A DNA stretch of 54,903 nt from Oscillospiraceae bacterium (GTDB lineage Bacteria; Bacillota; Clostridia; Oscillospirales; Oscillospiraceae), in assembly GCA_017397835.1 (NCBI GenBank), contig JAFQHV010000019.1, forward strand, positions 1 to 54,903. Reading direction: 5' to 3'. The position numbers and the translations under genes are program-made. This document shows positions 53,143 through 54,903 of the stretch, piece by piece. Numbering within the stretch: the first letter of the stretch is position 1; every line of letters begins with the position of its first letter. The notes under the pieces were generated by a model. That model searched no databases, was not told the origin of the DNA, and saw nothing but the letters and a program-made list of their open reading frames with translations.

Positions 53143-54192
53143 TTATTCTACGTCCAGATAGGCAAATGCGCGATCGGGCAGCAGATCGGACAGCTCGATC
53201 AGTGCGGGAGCAAATCCGCCGGCGTAGTCCGCCCGGGGCGTGCGCACGGACAGAGGGGCGTTGGAGGGGCACAGGGGCAGAGCCACGGTGACACGGATGC
53301 CGTTCTGCCGCTCCATCATCAGGGTGCCGTTGTGGAGGGCTACTACCTGTTGGGCCAGGGCGAGACCCAAACCGGCGCCTTCGCCGGCGGAGGGGATATG
53401 GTCTAAAGGCGGGTCGCCGGCCAGCATCCGGACAAGAGAGCCGCCGCGGTCCAAACTGTGGTCGCCGGACAGAGTCAACAGGGCACGATTGTCCCGCCTG
53501 GCCAAAGACAAGGTCAGGCAGCTTTCCGGCTTGGCGGCCCCGGCGGCGTTGGCGATCAGCTCCAGCAGCAGTTTTTCCAGCAAGGTGCTGTCGCCGCTGA
53601 CCAGCAGCGTGGACAGGGGGCTTTCAAAGCGGATGCTCAGGTCGAGCTCGTCCAGCAGGCCCTCCACGGCGGCGGTCACCTCACGGCACAGACCGGCAAG
53701 GTCCAGGGTGACGGGGAGAAAGGTGAATGTGTCGGCCTCCATATTGCGCAGCAGATCCAGCCGCTCGGTCAGCCGCAGCAGGCGGCACAGGCTTCGGTTC
53801 ATTCCTGCAAGGCGCGCGGCGCAGTCGCCTTCCTCGGGCAGACTCCGTCCCAGCAGCTGAGTCGACAGCATCAGATGGGCAAGCTGCTGGCGCAGGCTGC
53901 GCATGACGCCGTCCAGTTGGGGGAGCGAGGCGGCCTCGTGCCGGGCCACGTGGAGCAGATAGAGTACGCTGCCGTCCAGAGGGGCGGCGGACATATGCCA
54001 GGTCTGCCCTCCGGCCAGGACCAGTGCGGCGGCAGGAGGGGTGCACAACAGGCACTCGGGTACGGGCGCACCTTGGGCAAGGCCGCTGAACAGAACGGAG
54101 GCGGCAGAATTAAACGCCTCGATACGATTGCTGCGGGCGACCAGAGCCGGCTCCGGGATGGCCTGCAGCAGGGAAGATTCATAGGGTGACAA
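53143..54192 (-). CDS. Orphan sensor-kinase-like protein, phospho-acceptor His missing
   Basis: About 349 residues, soluble. Residues 1-90 form a PAS-like domain (LLQAIPEPALVARSNRIEAFN). About 92-170 is a HisKA-like helical hairpin; where H-E-L-R is expected it reads R98-S-L-R-Q-Q-L, so the phospho-acceptor His is absent (His106 is the nearest). The HATPase domain keeps the N box (LLLELIANAAGAA) and the G2 box GEGAGLGLALAQQVVALHNG. No response regulator adjoins. The TTG at 54190-54192 with AAAGGTGG upstream is the preferred start, as no ATG is well placed; the frame is open to 54291. Confidence 0.8.
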   Translation of the reverse strand: MSPYESSLLQAIPEPALVARSNRIEAFNSAASVLFSGLAQGAPVPECLLCTPPAAALVLAGGQTWHMSAAPLDGSVLYLLHVARHEAASLPQLDGVMRSLRQQLAHLMLSTQLLGRSLPEEGDCAARLAGMNRSLCRLLRLTERLDLLRNMEADTFTFLPVTLDLAGLCREVTAAVEGLLDELDLSIRFESPLSTLLVSGDSTLLEKLLLELIANAAGAAKPESCLTLSLARRDNRALLTLSGDHSLDRGGSLVRMLAGDPPLDHIPSAGEGAGLGLALAQQVVALHNGTLMMERQNGIRVTVALPLCPSNAPLSVRTPRADYAGGFAPALIELSDLLPDRAFAYLDVE

Positions 54193-54359
54193 ACGGGTCC
54201 CACCTTTACAATGCGTGATAACGTAGCTTATGCAGAAACACGATACAGCTTCCGCCTGTTTGAGTATAGCAAAAACTGGAACGACACACAAGAAAAAGGG
54301 CGTTTTTTGTCAAAAATTATATAAAATGAAGGAAAGGTGCGAAAAACGAAAAATAGGTC

Positions 54360-54387
54360 TTGCGTTTGCGGGATTTTGGGGTATAAT
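54360..54387 (+). promoter_or_regulatory. Promoter for gap
   Basis: -35 TTGCGT (54360-54365), 16-base spacer, perfect -10 TATAAT (54382-54387), about 45 bases before the gap start. Confidence 0.65.
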
Positions 54388-54418
54388 ATTTGTGCAAATC
54401 CGCAAAAAATTTATATAA

Positions 54419-54903
<485 letters not shown>

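Overview
The window is a piece of a GC-rich, low-GC-type (Firmicutes/Bacillota) chromosome around the replication origin. Gene content points to Clostridia and most likely the Oscillospiraceae: dnaA/dnaN/recF/gyrB/gyrA together with a RemB-type DUF370 gene, rpmH-rnpA-yidD-yidC-jag, Noc plus ParB with exact parS sites, an Asp T-box, DarA, RicT, YlmH, DUF896, DUF1846 and a BMP-type nucleoside ABC importer. The genus cannot be fixed from the sequence alone. No rRNA, tRNA, CRISPR array, prophage or insertion sequence was seen. The intergenic spaces carry degenerate palindromic repeats of a kind seen in gut Clostridia.

Layout. 1-8.1 kb, minus strand: gyrA (cut by the left edge), gyrB, remB-like, recF, S4-domain yaaA, dnaN and dnaA. 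DnaA-box-like sites lie between dnaN and dnaA, and an AT-rich, palindrome-bearing spacer lies upstream of dnaA, so the origin is probably here. 8.5-13.9 kb, plus strand: rpmH, rnpA, yidD, yidC, jag/khpB, a terminator, then darA, holB and ricT (c-di-AMP sensing, clamp loader, RNA-decay factor). 13.9-14.6 kb is a repeat-rich gap without a gene.

14.6-33.2 kb is almost all minus strand. Reading in the direction of transcription: proC-proB-proA (proline synthesis); a stand-alone GlmU acetyltransferase domain and prs; pth, a thiolase, a DUF4430 protein and an ECF S component; noc, parA, parB with three perfect parS sites; a coiled-coil membrane protein, serS, mscL, a small membrane protein and rsmG; a MinD-like ATPase and a degenerate methylglyoxal synthase; and hisS-aspS behind a T-box whose specifier reads GAC (Asp).

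33.4-36.7 kb, plus strand: a YtrA-type GntR repressor with its own inverted-repeat operator, an ABC ATPase, and a large permease that ends in an oxaloacetate-decarboxylase-like GIIGGADGPT tail. 36.7-54.2 kb, minus strand: a Ca2+-type P-ATPase, a PrsA-like foldase lipoprotein, mfd, the purine-salvage set xpt-bmp-nupO-nupP-nupQ, DUF896, ylmH, DUF1846 and an orphan sensor kinase that seems to lack its phospho-acceptor His. The right edge cuts gap (GAPDH), transcribed rightward from a strong promoter.

Most genes are housekeeping. The points most worth a second look are the GIIGGADGPT tail on the ABC permease, the methylglyoxal synthase lacking its catalytic Asp, the Asp-only T-box in front of hisS, the split GlmU, the kinase without His, and the intergenic repeat families.
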